Below are positions 16,864-26,254 of a stretch of 55,085 nucleotides of DNA, piece after piece (positions within the stretch are counted from its first letter, which is position 1; each line of letters starts with the position of its first letter). The DNA comes from Planctomycetota bacterium (GTDB lineage Bacteria; Planctomycetota; Planctomycetia; Gemmatales; Gemmataceae), in NCBI GenBank assembly GCA_021807595.1, contig JAKBCS010000015.1:1-55085 (forward strand), written 5' to 3'. The translations under genes were made by a program, and so were the position numbers. The notes beneath the pieces are model-generated. The model ran no database searches. It was given only the letters and a program-made list of their open reading frames with translations, and was not told the DNA's origin.

Positions 16864-17247
16864 TCAACCCGTCCTATGTGTTGATGATTCCACCGCCCGC
16901 ACGCGATCCACGACCACTTCGATCAACAGCGGGTGTCGGCCCAGCGGTTCGGCTAGTCGAAACGCCACTTTGGGAAACTGCTCGGCCAACCTCTCAAGAA
17001 TGGCCGACAGATCGCGTCGAACGTGAACGCCAGCCGACAGAAAATACGGAACCAGGATCACGCACTCGGCTCCTTGCGCGACACAGTCCGCGCCGCCATC
17101 CGCGATGCTCGGCTCGGCCAGTTCCAAAAACGACGCCGCGACAATCGACCATTCCCGCTCGCGCAGACGGTCGGCGAGATGAAAGAGATCGTCGTTGGCC
17201 TCTTTCTGTCGGCTGCCATGCGCGATCAGCAACAGGGCCGTCTTCAC
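16864..17247 (-). CDS. CbiX/sirohydrochlorin chelatase-like protein
   Basis: This 127-residue protein is a short CbiX-type chelatase. It opens with VKTALLLIAHGSR, containing the His-Gly-Ser metal-site signature. FLELAEPSIADG follows near residue 40 and VPYFLSAGVHVRRDL near residue 65, with the second metal-ligand His. It is expected to insert cobalt or iron into sirohydrochlorin. The GTG at 17247 is preferred because GGAGG lies 8 bases before it. The upstream ATG at 17268 would give seven more residues and overlap the tal stop codon as ATGA, so translational coupling is possible either way. Confidence 0.82.
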   Translation of the reverse strand: MKTALLLIAHGSRQKEANDDLFHLADRLREREWSIVAASFLELAEPSIADGGADCVAQGAECVILVPYFLSAGVHVRRDLSAILERLAEQFPKVAFRLAEPLGRHPLLIEVVVDRVRAVESSTHRTG

Positions 17248-17264
17248 GATGCGGCCTCCACGCT

Positions 17265-18341
17265 TCATCGAGTTGCAGTCGCCGTTAACGAAGCCCGCTT
17301 CTCGGCAATCAACTTCAGCAACGCGTGCTGCGGATCGGCGAATTTACGCAATCCCTCATCCATCAACGTATCCACGAGATGCTTCATGTTCACCTTTTCC
17401 TCGATCTCGTGGAGAACTTCTCGCGGAGGCATTTGATCGACTTGGCGCGTGAAGGTCCGTCCGCTCTGTTGCACCGCATGGTTGGTGGCCGGCGGGTTGG
17501 TTTCGATGTCGGAACCGGCGAACGCCTCGACGTATTTCCACGGCGGGTCGCTCGGCTTCTTCGTTCCGGTACTGGCGAAGATGATTTCTTGCTTGAGCGG
17601 AAGTTTCTTCGCGGCCCAGAACTGTTGATTGAGCTGCCAAATCTTCTTGGCGTTGACGATGCCGACCATCCCCTGAGATGCGGGAGACAAAGTCGGGGCG
17701 TGTTTTTCGGTGTAAACGTCGAGCCGGCTGACGAAGATGCTGTAAACCGATTTGAAGTGCGTCAGGCCGGCGGAGCGCCGCTGCGCGCCGCGCCAGACGG
17801 CCTCGCATGCCGTCCGATACTGTTCCTCGCCGAAGATCAGCGTCACGTTAAGACTCAATCCCGCCGCCGCCAACTCCTCCAAAGCACCGAGTCCGCCGGG
17901 GGTCGCCGGCACCTTAATCATGCGATTCTTGTGATCCTTGCTCCACTTCTTTCCTAGCTCGATGTACCGCGCCGACCGCTGTTCCGCGGTCATAGGGTTC
18001 GCTCGGTCCTCCAGAAGCGGGTCCAACTCGAAACTGACGTAGCCATCCTCGCCCTTGGACTGCTCCCAAACCGGCAGAAACTCTTGTTGGGCACTGCGGA
18101 CAAGACGATCCGTCAAGCTCCAAGCGAGGGCTTCGTTGTCTTCTTGACCTTCGCGGATGAACTTACTTATTAGATCGTCAAAGTGCCCCGTCTTAATCAG
18201 ATCGGAGATGATGATCGGATTGGAGGTCGCCCCGCTGGCACCGAAGGCCCGATTAGCCTTCACCTCCTCGGGATCGACCGAATCCAACCACAGTTTAGTT
18301 CCGCATGCGACCAGCGATTGCAACGGAGTCATTTGAGCCAT
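17265..18341 (-). CDS. tal: Transaldolase
   Basis: This 358-residue transaldolase of the longer TalB-like subfamily carries out reversible C3 transfer in the pentose phosphate pathway. It has [21 protein letters not shown] and [12 protein letters not shown] at the N terminus, the Schiff-base Lys in [12 protein letters not shown] near residue 138, [14 protein letters not shown], and [20 protein letters not shown]. The last 50 residues are an extra helical tail. The ATG at 18341 has GGGAG 7 bases upstream. It is first in the tal-cbiX-metF order and has a promoter-like sequence just upstream. Confidence 0.93.
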   Translation of the reverse strand: MAQMTPLQSLVACGTKLWLDSVDPEEVKANRAFGASGATSNPIIISDLIKTGHFDDLISKFIREGQEDNEALAWSLTDRLVRSAQQEFLPVWEQSKGEDGYVSFELDPLLEDRANPMTAEQRSARYIELGKKWSKDHKNRMIKVPATPGGLGALEELAAAGLSLNVTLIFGEEQYRTACEAVWRGAQRRSAGLTHFKSVYSIFVSRLDVYTEKHAPTLSPASQGMVGIVNAKKIWQLNQQFWAAKKLPLKQEIIFASTGTKKPSDPPWKYVEAFAGSDIETNPPATNHAVQQSGRTFTRQVDQMPPREVLHEIEEKVNMKHLVDTLMDEGLRKFADPQHALLKLIAEKRASLTATATR

Positions 18342-18369
18342 TACGCAACTCCCAAAGCGAGGAGGTTAA

Positions 18370-18413
18370 TCGGCGACAGTTTCATTATTATAGGCATCCT
18401 GTCGCCCGTTGTC
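18370..18413 (-). promoter_or_regulatory. Putative tal promoter with bracketing inverted repeat
   Basis: On the minus strand CGGACA (18413-18408) and TATAAT (18390-18385) are 17 bases apart, ending 43 bases before the tal ATG. A perfect 8-bp inverted repeat, GGCGACAG (minus strand 18404-18397) and CTGTCGCC (minus strand 18377-18370), brackets the -10, a layout also seen at proS. Confidence 0.45.
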
Positions 18414-18862
18414 CGCGAAACGAAAACCGCTGTGACCGCCGGGAGAAATCCTCTCGACGACGATTGTGAATCTCGTTTGCGATGCGTAGCTTGCAGTCGT
18501 TCGACGAACGCGATGCGTTCGCGGCTGACAAGCACCTCCAACAGACGCGCCGAATTGAGACACAATGAGGTTGCCGTGTAGAGCCACAGACCCGGAAACA
18601 CCAGCGAACGACCGATCCTCTCCCGAATGGATTGAATCGTTTTGCCGCTCGGAATATGGTACGAGTGAACTTCCTTCTTCCATGCACACAACCAGATGCT
18701 CGACAACGCCGGTGAAATTCCGATTGCGTCATGCGTTCGCCGTTCACGAGCGGTGGAACGCAGCTGTGATTGTTGGGGAGCGACGAGGAAAGTGTACGCA
18801 TGGCCCAAAACTCTCGGCGAACCGGCAGGGTAAGCTGCCGGTTCGCCTGAATCGGGACGGGC
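18414..18862. other. Intergenic region without a recognisable gene
   Basis: Open frames exist on both strands, the longest on the minus strand up to about 155 codons. None has a ribosome site, a familiar motif or consistent codon use. I find no tRNA-like or repeat structure. Confidence 0.5.
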
Positions 18863-21800
18863 TTATTTGCGGAACATCGGATTCTTGGGATCGCCGCGTG
18901 ACAACAGGTAAGCGAGGAGGTCGAGTACCTCGTTTTCGTTGAGCGTCTTCAGCAGACCTTCCGGCATGAGCGAGATCGTCGAGGGTTTGATTTCCTCGAC
19001 GCCGTTTTTGTTCACCTCGACGATCTTTGTGGAATCTTCCGGGTCGAGTAAGACGGTCAGACTCTTGCGCGACTCCGCGATGATGCGGCCCGAGTATACT
19101 TTGCCGCTCTTTGTGGTCACGACCGAGGCGCGATACTGATCGGAGACGACCTTGCTCGGTTCGACGATGGATTCGCACAGATCCTTCAAATTGAAGCGAC
19201 CGGCCACTTGGCTGAGGTCCGGCCCGGTCGCCCCGCCGTCGATGTCGAAACGATGACAGACGATGCACCGCGCCGCCGCGAACATCGTTTGGCCGTTCTT
19301 GAAATCGCGGCCTTTCAGCTTTGGCTCGGCGAACTTCACCAATTCGTCGAGCTTCCAATCGCGGCCAGGTCCTATCGCTTTGGGAAGCACTTTGACCTTG
19401 AACGGCTTGCGCATACCCGCCGCCTCAATGACCAAGCGCTCGGCGTCGGTGGCATTGTCGAAAGCCTCTTTCTCGATGTTCGTGAGGAAGCCCTGATAGC
19501 TCGCACCGCCGCTGTGCAAACGAGCATCGCCCAGCCATTGGAAGTAAAACTTGCGTTGGTCCATCGTCCAGCCGTCGCGGACGTTGCGCAGCACGAACAA
19601 ATAATGGAGCTTTTGCAGATCGGCTCCGTTGGCGAGAAGGCGCGCGATGGTGTCGCCGTAGCCGCGATTGCGCGCCAGCAGATCTTCCATACGTTCCAAG
19701 TTAGTCGTCTTCGACTCTTGCCGCATCAGTTGGATCGTTTTGGCGACTACGGTGGGCGACTTGAGGTAGACGAGCAGCATCACCAATTCCCGATTGAACG
19801 GATCGGTTTTGGCGGGATAGTGGGAATCGAGCTTCTTGGCCAGGCGCGAGGCCGTGGCGGCATCCGGCTCGCCCATGCGGATGAAGACGAGTTGATAGAC
19901 TCGCAATAATTCCAATTGCTGCTCGCTGGTCAACTTGTCGTAATCGAGACGGTCCAGGGCGGCGAGGAGTTTTCCTTGGAGCGATTTGTCGCCCTGTCGC
20001 GCCAATGCCACAGCGCCCGTGATAAGCGTTTCTGCGTCCTTTTCGCCCAAGACGCGATCCTGCCAAAGGCTGAGCTGTTGATGTTCCAGGGCCACACGCG
20101 CGGCATAGCGGATAAAGCGATCGCGGTGGCCGAGCGATGAGTAGAGGGTCTGGAACCCATAGGCCCACGCTACCGCCTCTGGTCCCGGCTTTGGGTCCAC
20201 AAAAGGCGTTTGTTGATACTGTTCCAACCTGTGGCGCAGTTCGCGCAGATCGGCATGGCGCGGATCGTGCGCATCCACCTTCGCCGTCGCTTCTTTGCCG
20301 ACGTAGGTGACGCGATACAGTTCCGATTGTGTGCCGCGTCCGCCGACGGTGAAGTAGAGCGCCCCGTCGGGTCCGATGGCGATGTCGGTGAGAGGCAGCG
20401 GAGTGCGCGACAGGAATTCTTCCTTGGTCGCCTTGTAGCTGCTTCCGTAAGGCTCAAGGTGTAGAGCGTAAATGGTGCCGAAGGTCCAATCGAGGAGATA
20501 CAAAGCCTTCTGATATTTGGCGGGGAACTTGGTGCCGTAGCCGAAGCTCATGCCGACCGGCGAACCGGGTCCGATGTTGACCATAGGCGGCAGACTATCG
20601 ACGTAGTAATCCGGCCATTTGCCGGTGCCGCTGCGCCAGCCGAAATCGCTGCCGCTGACGGCGTGCATCGCCCGCGTCGGACGATACCAGGGCATACCCA
20701 TGTCCCATTCCATGTCGGAATCGTAGGCAAACAACTCGCCGTCGGCGTTGAAGGCAATGCGATAGGCATTGCGATAGCCGGCGCTGTAAATGTCGATTTT
20801 TTTACTCTCTGGATCGGTATTAGCGACCCAGCCGCCGGGGGCCATGCGTCCGCGCGCGTGTCCGTTGGCGTCCCACTGGCGCGGCAGCAGCAGATCCTCG
20901 CCCCAATTGCGGGGGAGACGGCTGGCGTCGATCTTGGGCGGTAGGTCGGTGTGATTGCCGCACACGAAGAACAGCGACTTGCCGTCGGGAGACAGACGAA
21001 CGGCATGCGGGCCATGCTCGCCGCCTCCGGCGATGGAGCGCAGTTTCACTACCTCGTCGAATTGGTCGTTGCCCTTGGTGTCGCGCAGCCGATAGAGTCC
21101 GCTGCCGCCGCCGTTGACCATCACATAGAGGCTGTCGAAAGCCCAAAGCAAACCCTGCGCGCCGGAGATTTTCACGTCGAGATGTTCGACTTTGACCTCG
21201 TCGCTGCTGCCCCCCCTCACCCTACCCTCTCCTCCCCTGGGGGTGAGGGGGGGGAGCGTGATACGGCACAGCCCATGTTTTCCCTCGTCGCTAGCGATGA
21301 GTCGACCCTTGTTGTCGAAGGCGATGCTGACCCACGAACCCAGTTCGGCCTTGGGCACGGTGAACAGGCGCTCGACCTGAAAGCCGGGCAAGACGTTGAA
21401 GGCGCTCGATCCAGCGGCGAGTTGAGCGGGAGCGGAAAACACGTCCTTCCACGGATCGTCGCCAAGTTTGGCAACCTTGCGCACTGCGGATGGCTTCGCG
21501 TTTTTCTTTAGCTCGGTCGCTTGCCAGCTGTCGTCGCTGACGATGTACCGCGTCTTTTCGCCATCCTTTGCCAGGACGAGCTTCAAGACGAATCCCGCGA
21601 CTCCGCCCTCGTTCGATACCTCGGCTTGCAAGACGTTCTTGCCCGGTTTGAGGAGTTTTTGCACGTCCACCTCGACCGGAGTCTGCCAATTATCACCCCG
21701 CGCGATCTCGCGTCCATTGAGCGATAGTTTCATGCGGTTGTCGCAAGAGGCTTTAATGCGCGCGGTTGTCGTGCCGCCCTCAAACTCTTTGCGGAGGAGG

Positions 21801-22036
21801 TAGCGGGCATTGTCGTTCGCGCCCCAGATCCACGATGGAGTTGGACCAGGCTTGAATACGTTGGGCCGCTGCTCCGGTTTTGTCGCGGGTTTCTCTGGCT
21901 CGCCGCGAACCTCGCCGACGATAATTTCCGGCTTCTGCGTGTAGGTCTTCGACTCGGCGAAGAGAAAAGCGGGGGTCATCGGTATCGCGGCGACAAGCGC
22001 TAGCCGTCCGAGGGACCAGAGCATGTGATGGAGCAT
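18863..22036 (-). CDS. PVC-type membrane-bound dehydrogenase / heme-binding CxxCH protein
   Basis: This 1057-residue protein has a signal peptide (residues 1-28) and a domain with NPCBM/galactose-binding character (about 70-190, GANDNARYLLRKEF onward). Next come a beta-propeller of the putative membrane-bound dehydrogenase family (about 220-600) and a HEAT-like helical part (600-900). A C-terminal cytochrome c domain has CIVCH near residue 925 and the LSQVAGRFNLKDLCESIVEPS and MPEGLLKTL segments usual in planctomycete proteins. It is likely periplasmic and redox-active on sugars or polymers. Between residues about 261 and 276 it carries LPPLTPRGGEGRVRGG, the translation of a palindromic repeat. 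Transcribed alone. Confidence 0.9.
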   Translation of the reverse strand: MLHHMLWSLGRLALVAAIPMTPAFLFAESKTYTQKPEIIVGEVRGEPEKPATKPEQRPNVFKPGPTPSWIWGANDNARYLLRKEFEGGTTTARIKASCDNRMKLSLNGREIARGDNWQTPVEVDVQKLLKPGKNVLQAEVSNEGGVAGFVLKLVLAKDGEKTRYIVSDDSWQATELKKNAKPSAVRKVAKLGDDPWKDVFSAPAQLAAGSSAFNVLPGFQVERLFTVPKAELGSWVSIAFDNKGRLIASDEGKHGLCRITLPPLTPRGGEGRVRGGSSDEVKVEHLDVKISGAQGLLWAFDSLYVMVNGGGSGLYRLRDTKGNDQFDEVVKLRSIAGGGEHGPHAVRLSPDGKSLFFVCGNHTDLPPKIDASRLPRNWGEDLLLPRQWDANGHARGRMAPGGWVANTDPESKKIDIYSAGYRNAYRIAFNADGELFAYDSDMEWDMGMPWYRPTRAMHAVSGSDFGWRSGTGKWPDYYVDSLPPMVNIGPGSPVGMSFGYGTKFPAKYQKALYLLDWTFGTIYALHLEPYGSSYKATKEEFLSRTPLPLTDIAIGPDGALYFTVGGRGTQSELYRVTYVGKEATAKVDAHDPRHADLRELRHRLEQYQQTPFVDPKPGPEAVAWAYGFQTLYSSLGHRDRFIRYAARVALEHQQLSLWQDRVLGEKDAETLITGAVALARQGDKSLQGKLLAALDRLDYDKLTSEQQLELLRVYQLVFIRMGEPDAATASRLAKKLDSHYPAKTDPFNRELVMLLVYLKSPTVVAKTIQLMRQESKTTNLERMEDLLARNRGYGDTIARLLANGADLQKLHYLFVLRNVRDGWTMDQRKFYFQWLGDARLHSGGASYQGFLTNIEKEAFDNATDAERLVIEAAGMRKPFKVKVLPKAIGPGRDWKLDELVKFAEPKLKGRDFKNGQTMFAAARCIVCHRFDIDGGATGPDLSQVAGRFNLKDLCESIVEPSKVVSDQYRASVVTTKSGKVYSGRIIAESRKSLTVLLDPEDSTKIVEVNKNGVEEIKPSTISLMPEGLLKTLNENEVLDLLAYLLSRGDPKNPMFRK
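21210..21253. repeat. Palindromic repeat inside the cytochrome coding sequence
   Basis: Perfect 13-bp arms (21210-21222, seven C then TCACCC; 21241-21253, GGGTGA then seven G) flank an 18-base spacer containing CCTCTCCTCCCC. It looks like a widespread G/C-rich REP-like element and is read in frame in the gene at 18863-22036. Confidence 0.6.
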
Positions 22037-22241
22037 AATGGGTTTGTCTCGTGGTGGGTAGGGAGAATTTCCTTTTCCTTATCCTAACAAGAAGGGCGGT
22101 TGCCGACAATCGCCCACTGTTCCACCAACGAACCGTGCGACGGCGTCCTCCGGATCGAACTCTGCTTGGAGCCGTGGCGAAAATCGTATACACTAGGACG
22201 CGGGTTCCGAGGCCGCATTTTTCTCGTTGAGAGCAACGGAC

Positions 22242-23006
22242 ATGGATACGCTGGCAACCTTGCAGGTATACCGAGAATTGGCCGATTGGTACGAGCGTCA
22301 AGGTGCGGCGGCGATGCGCGATCGCTTTCTCATTTTGGCGGGAGAGGCGGCCTACTCCGCAGGCAATCCCGACGAAGCCGAACGCCTTCGGCAGCGCCTA
22401 TTACAGGGTAACCCGCACCATATGCTGAAGCCGTTCAGCTCGTTTGCGCAGGCATTGCAATCGACGAACATCCAGACTTACATCCACGATTTGCAAGTGA
22501 ACTACCCGATGGAGACGGCGGAGAACCTTTTGCGGACGCTCCGCGACGGCGCGCCCTCCGCGCCCCCCAACTCTTCGGGGAATAGCACGTTGGGTGTCGT
22601 GCCTCAAACGGCTCCGCTGATCGAGATCCGCGACGAACCCACTCTGCCGATGGAACCGTTGAAAGTGTACGCGTTGCGCGAAGAGCCGCAACGAACCACG
22701 GTCCCGACGCCGCCCATCAAACCGACTCACTTGAATCGTCCCGCCGCGCGCAAGCCGGTCGTCGTTCCTTTGGAACGCCCATCGCTCGAAGCGCCGATGC
22801 CGCGTTCCCAATCCGCTCCGGCGCGTCCGCCTCGTCCCACTGCCTTGCCCACGCCGATTCCCTCGCTGCTGCCGCCCCCCGAACCGAGCGCTCCTGCCGG
22901 GCTTTGGCTCACGCACTTGCTACTCGGCATGACGGTCACCGCCGGCGCGGCACTCGTGGTCTACACCTTGGTACGACCCTTTCTTCCAGCGGAATGGCTG
23001 CCGTAG
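22242..23006 (+). CDS. Hypothetical protein with C-terminal membrane anchor
   Basis: This 254-residue protein has an N-terminal helical segment (1-95) with VYRELADWYERQGAAAMRD and GNPDEAERLRQRLLQG, reminiscent of a single TPR-like pair. A long Pro/Arg-rich low-complexity linker follows (about 105-215), then one membrane helix (about 222-245) near the C terminus. The topology suggests a cytoplasmic domain held to the membrane by its tail. The ATG at 22242 (MDTLATLQVYREL) is preferred to an upstream TTG at 22227. It is convergent with a small membrane protein 3 bases away. I do not recognise the family. Confidence 0.75.
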   Translation: MDTLATLQVYRELADWYERQGAAAMRDRFLILAGEAAYSAGNPDEAERLRQRLLQGNPHHMLKPFSSFAQALQSTNIQTYIHDLQVNYPMETAENLLRTLRDGAPSAPPNSSGNSTLGVVPQTAPLIEIRDEPTLPMEPLKVYALREEPQRTTVPTPPIKPTHLNRPAARKPVVVPLERPSLEAPMPRSQSAPARPPRPTALPTPIPSLLPPPEPSAPAGLWLTHLLLGMTVTAGAALVVYTLVRPFLPAEWLP

Positions 23007-23008
23007 GA

Positions 23009-23224
23009 TTATGGTTCGTCAATCGGAGTATGGACCATCGCATTAGCCTGCACACTGCGACCGTTGCCCGAAGGGATGGAGGGCGGAGTAATATCGGGAA
23101 CGGGTTTGACAATCGTGGCGGCTGCGGAATCGAGCGACGGTGCTTCTTTGCGGAAGAAAAACACCGATACGACGATGACCAGACTGATCCCAACGACCAT
23201 CCCGAATTTGGCATCCTTGGGCAT
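23009..23224 (-). CDS. Small single-pass membrane protein, unknown function
   Basis: This 71-residue protein has one membrane helix near the N terminus (MVVGISLVIVVSVFFF, about residues 9-24) and then a short Pro/Ser-rich external or cytoplasmic tail. AGGGAG lies 8 bases before the ATG. It tightly abuts the convergent gene at 22242. No motif is recognised. Confidence 0.68.
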   Translation of the reverse strand: MPKDAKFGMVVGISLVIVVSVFFFRKEAPSLDSAAATIVKPVPDITPPSIPSGNGRSVQANAMVHTPIDEP

Positions 23225-23406
23225 GGCAACAACTCCCTAAGCACAACGGCGCGAGAGGCACTCTACTATTTCCCCATCCGGCGGACGATGACGGCTGAAG
23301 TTCACAAAATATCGTCATTGTGTCCGAAGCGGACACGGAAGATGAGGCAGGCGATGCTTCGCTGGATTGGAAGGTATTTTCGGCGCGGTCGCTTCGCACG
23401 GAGCGT

Positions 23407-23889
23407 TCATTTCTCAAGCGGTTCTTCACGCCGCGTCATCGGCGCGCCGCAGCATTCGCAATCGTTCTTCTCGCTCCGGCGAATCGAACAGACCTCGCAC
23501 CAATAATAAATCTCGTGCAACTGTCCCTTGACGTAACTGTGAACCGCCGTCGCCTGCAAGAGTTGGCTCTTGGGCAGAAGCCTGCCCGTAAGGCGCATGG
23601 GCCGATGGAGCAACTCGCGATCGCTAAAGAACATGCGCGATCCACTGTCTTTAACGAGCGGATAGATTGTGCCGTCGTCGGCCACGAGCGCCAACCAATG
23701 GGGAACGGCATCGGCGTCGAGTTTCGCTCCAGATTTGGCGGCAAGCTCAACCAAGGGGACAACCTTGCCCTTAAAGTGTTCGACCTTGACTGCTTGTTTC
23801 TTGTCGCCCAATCCGCCCGCAAACAACGGAGCAAAAGCGATGCTTCCCGCGAACACCACAAGAATCCGGCGGACGAATGAACGATTCAC
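23407..23889 (-). CDS. Secreted small protein with a Cys-rich zinc-ribbon-like end
   Basis: This 160-residue protein begins with a signal peptide (about 1-25, VVFAGSIAFAPLFAGG). A beta-rich middle (DKKQAVKVEHFKGKVVPLV onward, HWLALVADDGTIYPLV) resembles a small OB-like or redox-sensor domain. It ends with WCEVCSIRRSEKNDCECCG, two Cys-X2-Cys pairs that probably bind a metal ion. The GTG start at 23889 is set by GGAG 8 bases upstream. The Cys pattern is unlike a c-type heme site because no His follows. Function is unknown. Confidence 0.75.
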   Translation of the reverse strand: MNRSFVRRILVVFAGSIAFAPLFAGGLGDKKQAVKVEHFKGKVVPLVELAAKSGAKLDADAVPHWLALVADDGTIYPLVKDSGSRMFFSDRELLHRPMRLTGRLLPKSQLLQATAVHSYVKGQLHEIYYWCEVCSIRRSEKNDCECCGAPMTRREEPLEK

Positions 23890-23945
23890 GATGGCGACTC
23901 CCTGTTAGGCTTGCGCTCCGACCCCTCGACTTCGCGCCGAGTGCG

Positions 23946-26147
23946 CTACTGGCTCGGCTGGTGGTCGGCGGAGGAAGCGGGAACCAACTGCGCGAACAGA
24001 TCTTTCAAAGCCGGCTCGTAATTCTTCCACCGAGCAACCGAGCGCGTGTACAACGGTTGCCTTACCTGCGTGACGCTGGCCGTGCGCACTGGCCGCTCGG
24101 TCTGATGAAATTCGAGACAAGCCGGCTCCCATTCCAGGCCGCACCAAGCGACCAGTCGGCGCGCTACATTCTCGAAGTCCCCCACGGTATCTTCATAGTA
24201 AATCTCCAAAACCGGCACGGGCAAAGTCTTCCGCCAGTGTTCGGTCAAACGCTCGTACTGATGGAAGCGCGACGCGATGTGATCCAGCGAGTTCGCCCAA
24301 CGTATCTGGCGGAAATTGGTCATCCAGCACGACACAGCCACATCGCGCAGATCGCGGCGGCAATGGATGAACTTGGCCTTGGGGAACAGCACCCCTAAGA
24401 GACCGAGATACATATAGTTGTCCGGCATCTTATCGACCACTCGCGCCGCCGTCGCACTGTGCGCATTCAAGCAATCGAGATGCCTGAGTGTCAAGGACTG
24501 CGCGGCCTCACGAGTGATTTGACTCATGCAGGTCATGGCGTCCGCCCCGCTTCGCATCGCCGCGGGCAACAGTTCAAAGTCTTCTCGAGTCAGGCGCAGC
24601 TCGCCGGCACCAAACACCTGAGAATGGCTGGCCAACACCTGTTCGATCAGGGTTGTTCCCGAGCGCGGCAGACCGACGATGAATACCGGACGTTCGCTGT
24701 CCGAGCCTAGACCGCGAGTGCGCGCGAAAAACTCCGGCGTGGAGACTGCCAGCATGTCATCGACGAATTGCGAGTGCTTGATGGGATCGTAGATTTCGCC
24801 GCGCTTTTTCCACGATTCTAAAGCGAGGGCGTTCGCATTGCGGAGGTGCTGCGCGGCTTCGGCGTATTCTTTCCGCGCGTCCAGCGCCTGGGCCAATCCG
24901 AAATGCAGCACGGCGCGGCGGCCGTCGAGTTGCTCCGGTTCGTCCAGCATCTTCCGCAGCGAGGCTAAATCCTCATCCGGAAGTTTGCCGCGCAGCAGCG
25001 TCGCCAACTGAGATAGCGCACCGGCATGATTCGGGTCGCAGCGCCGGGCGTTGCGAAACGCGATTTCCGCACCTTCCAGATCGTTTAACTCTTCCAAGAG
25101 CGTGCCGAGATTGCAGTGCGCCGGAGCAAAATCCGTCTTGCTGCGCAGAGCGGCTTCATAGTGCGTCTTGGCCTCAAGGTCGCGGCCTTGCTCGTGTCGG
25201 ACGAAACCGAGGCCATTGTGTGCCTCGGCGCAGTCCGCGTCGATCCGCAACGCTGTCTCATAATGGACAACCGCTTCGTCGTAGCGTTCCTTTTCGCTGA
25301 GCGCGCTCGCAAGATTGCAGTAGATTCGCGGAGTTCGCGCGTCGCGAGCCAATGCCTGTTCGTACCAGCCGAGTGCCAAATCGTAATGGCCTTCTTCTTG
25401 CAACAACTGGGCCATGTTGTTGTAGATCATGCCGATGGAGGGATTGAGCCGCAGCGCTTCGGTGTAGTGCAGGCGCGCTTCGTCGAGGCGGCCTTTCTCG
25501 CGCAGCACGTTTCCGAGATTGCTGAAGGCTTCGGCAAAGTGCGGACGCAACCGAACGGCCTGTTCACAGTGAGTGAGCGCCTCGTTCAATTCTTGCCGTT
25601 CGCACAACATCTGACCGAGATTACTATGGGCTTCGGCCAATCCCGGATCGCACTCGATAGCGCACCGAAACTCCTCCATGGCTGGGAGAATCTCGCCTTT
25701 CGATCGCAGAGCGTTGCCGAGATTATTGTGGGCCATGGCGAAGCGAGGCTGCAATTCGACCGCCGTTCGGAATTGGTCGATCGCTTCGTTCGTGCTACCC
25801 GCTTGCAACAACACCAGTCCGAGATTGTTGAACGCCTCCGGATAGTTGGGCTGGAGTCGCAGTGCGGCGCGGCAGCATTCCAACGCACGGTCCAATTGTC
25901 CCAAGGTGCGATAAACCTCGGCGAGATTCGCGTGGTATGCCGCGATGTTGGGTCGCAAAAACACGGCGCGGGCGATCAGGTCGACCGCTCGCTGATTTTG
26001 ACCGAACTGATGGGCGACCACGCCGAGCAGATGCAACGCATCCGAGTGATTGGGATTATGCGCGAGAACGGCCTGATAGAGTCGCGCCGCTTCTTGGAGT
26101 TGTCCCCGTTGATGGTGCTGGATGGCAACTTGCAGTTTGTCTTCCAT
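23946..26147 (-). CDS. TPR-repeat sulfotransferase
   Basis: This 733-residue protein begins with about eleven tetratricopeptide repeats (residues 5-430), with the usual pattern of a Leu/Gly/Ala-rich helix pair every 34 residues, for example YPEAFNNLGLVLLQAG and FAEAFSNLGNVLREKG. The C-terminal part (about 480-725) is a sulfotransferase: PVFIVGLPRSGTTLIEQVLA is the PAPS 5'-phosphosulfate loop, KFIHCRRDLRDVAVSCW is the 3'-phosphate-binding segment, and NFRQIRWANSLDHIA follows. The upstream frame is discarded because translation from ATG 26147 (MEDKLQVAIQHHQ) begins the first TPR and GAGG precedes it. It lies 107 bases after the giant surface protein gene on the same strand. Confidence 0.92.
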   Translation of the reverse strand: MEDKLQVAIQHHQRGQLQEAARLYQAVLAHNPNHSDALHLLGVVAHQFGQNQRAVDLIARAVFLRPNIAAYHANLAEVYRTLGQLDRALECCRAALRLQPNYPEAFNNLGLVLLQAGSTNEAIDQFRTAVELQPRFAMAHNNLGNALRSKGEILPAMEEFRCAIECDPGLAEAHSNLGQMLCERQELNEALTHCEQAVRLRPHFAEAFSNLGNVLREKGRLDEARLHYTEALRLNPSIGMIYNNMAQLLQEEGHYDLALGWYEQALARDARTPRIYCNLASALSEKERYDEAVVHYETALRIDADCAEAHNGLGFVRHEQGRDLEAKTHYEAALRSKTDFAPAHCNLGTLLEELNDLEGAEIAFRNARRCDPNHAGALSQLATLLRGKLPDEDLASLRKMLDEPEQLDGRRAVLHFGLAQALDARKEYAEAAQHLRNANALALESWKKRGEIYDPIKHSQFVDDMLAVSTPEFFARTRGLGSDSERPVFIVGLPRSGTTLIEQVLASHSQVFGAGELRLTREDFELLPAAMRSGADAMTCMSQITREAAQSLTLRHLDCLNAHSATAARVVDKMPDNYMYLGLLGVLFPKAKFIHCRRDLRDVAVSCWMTNFRQIRWANSLDHIASRFHQYERLTEHWRKTLPVPVLEIYYEDTVGDFENVARRLVAWCGLEWEPACLEFHQTERPVRTASVTQVRQPLYTRSVARWKNYEPALKDLFAQLVPASSADHQPSQ

Positions 26148-26254
26148 TCCGGAGACCCTCTGACATCGGATTGTCGCACGCCTCTCCCATCTCGAGCGGG
26201 GCGCTCGCACCAAATCGCTCGGCGCAAGCGCCACCGTCGAAGACGAGAGAGGCA

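Noticed and set aside
18414-18862. Open frames of 100-155 codons on the minus strand upstream of tal
   Set aside because: They have no ribosome site, no motif and no neighbour with which to form an operon, and the translated sequence is irregular. Probably chance in G+C-rich DNA.
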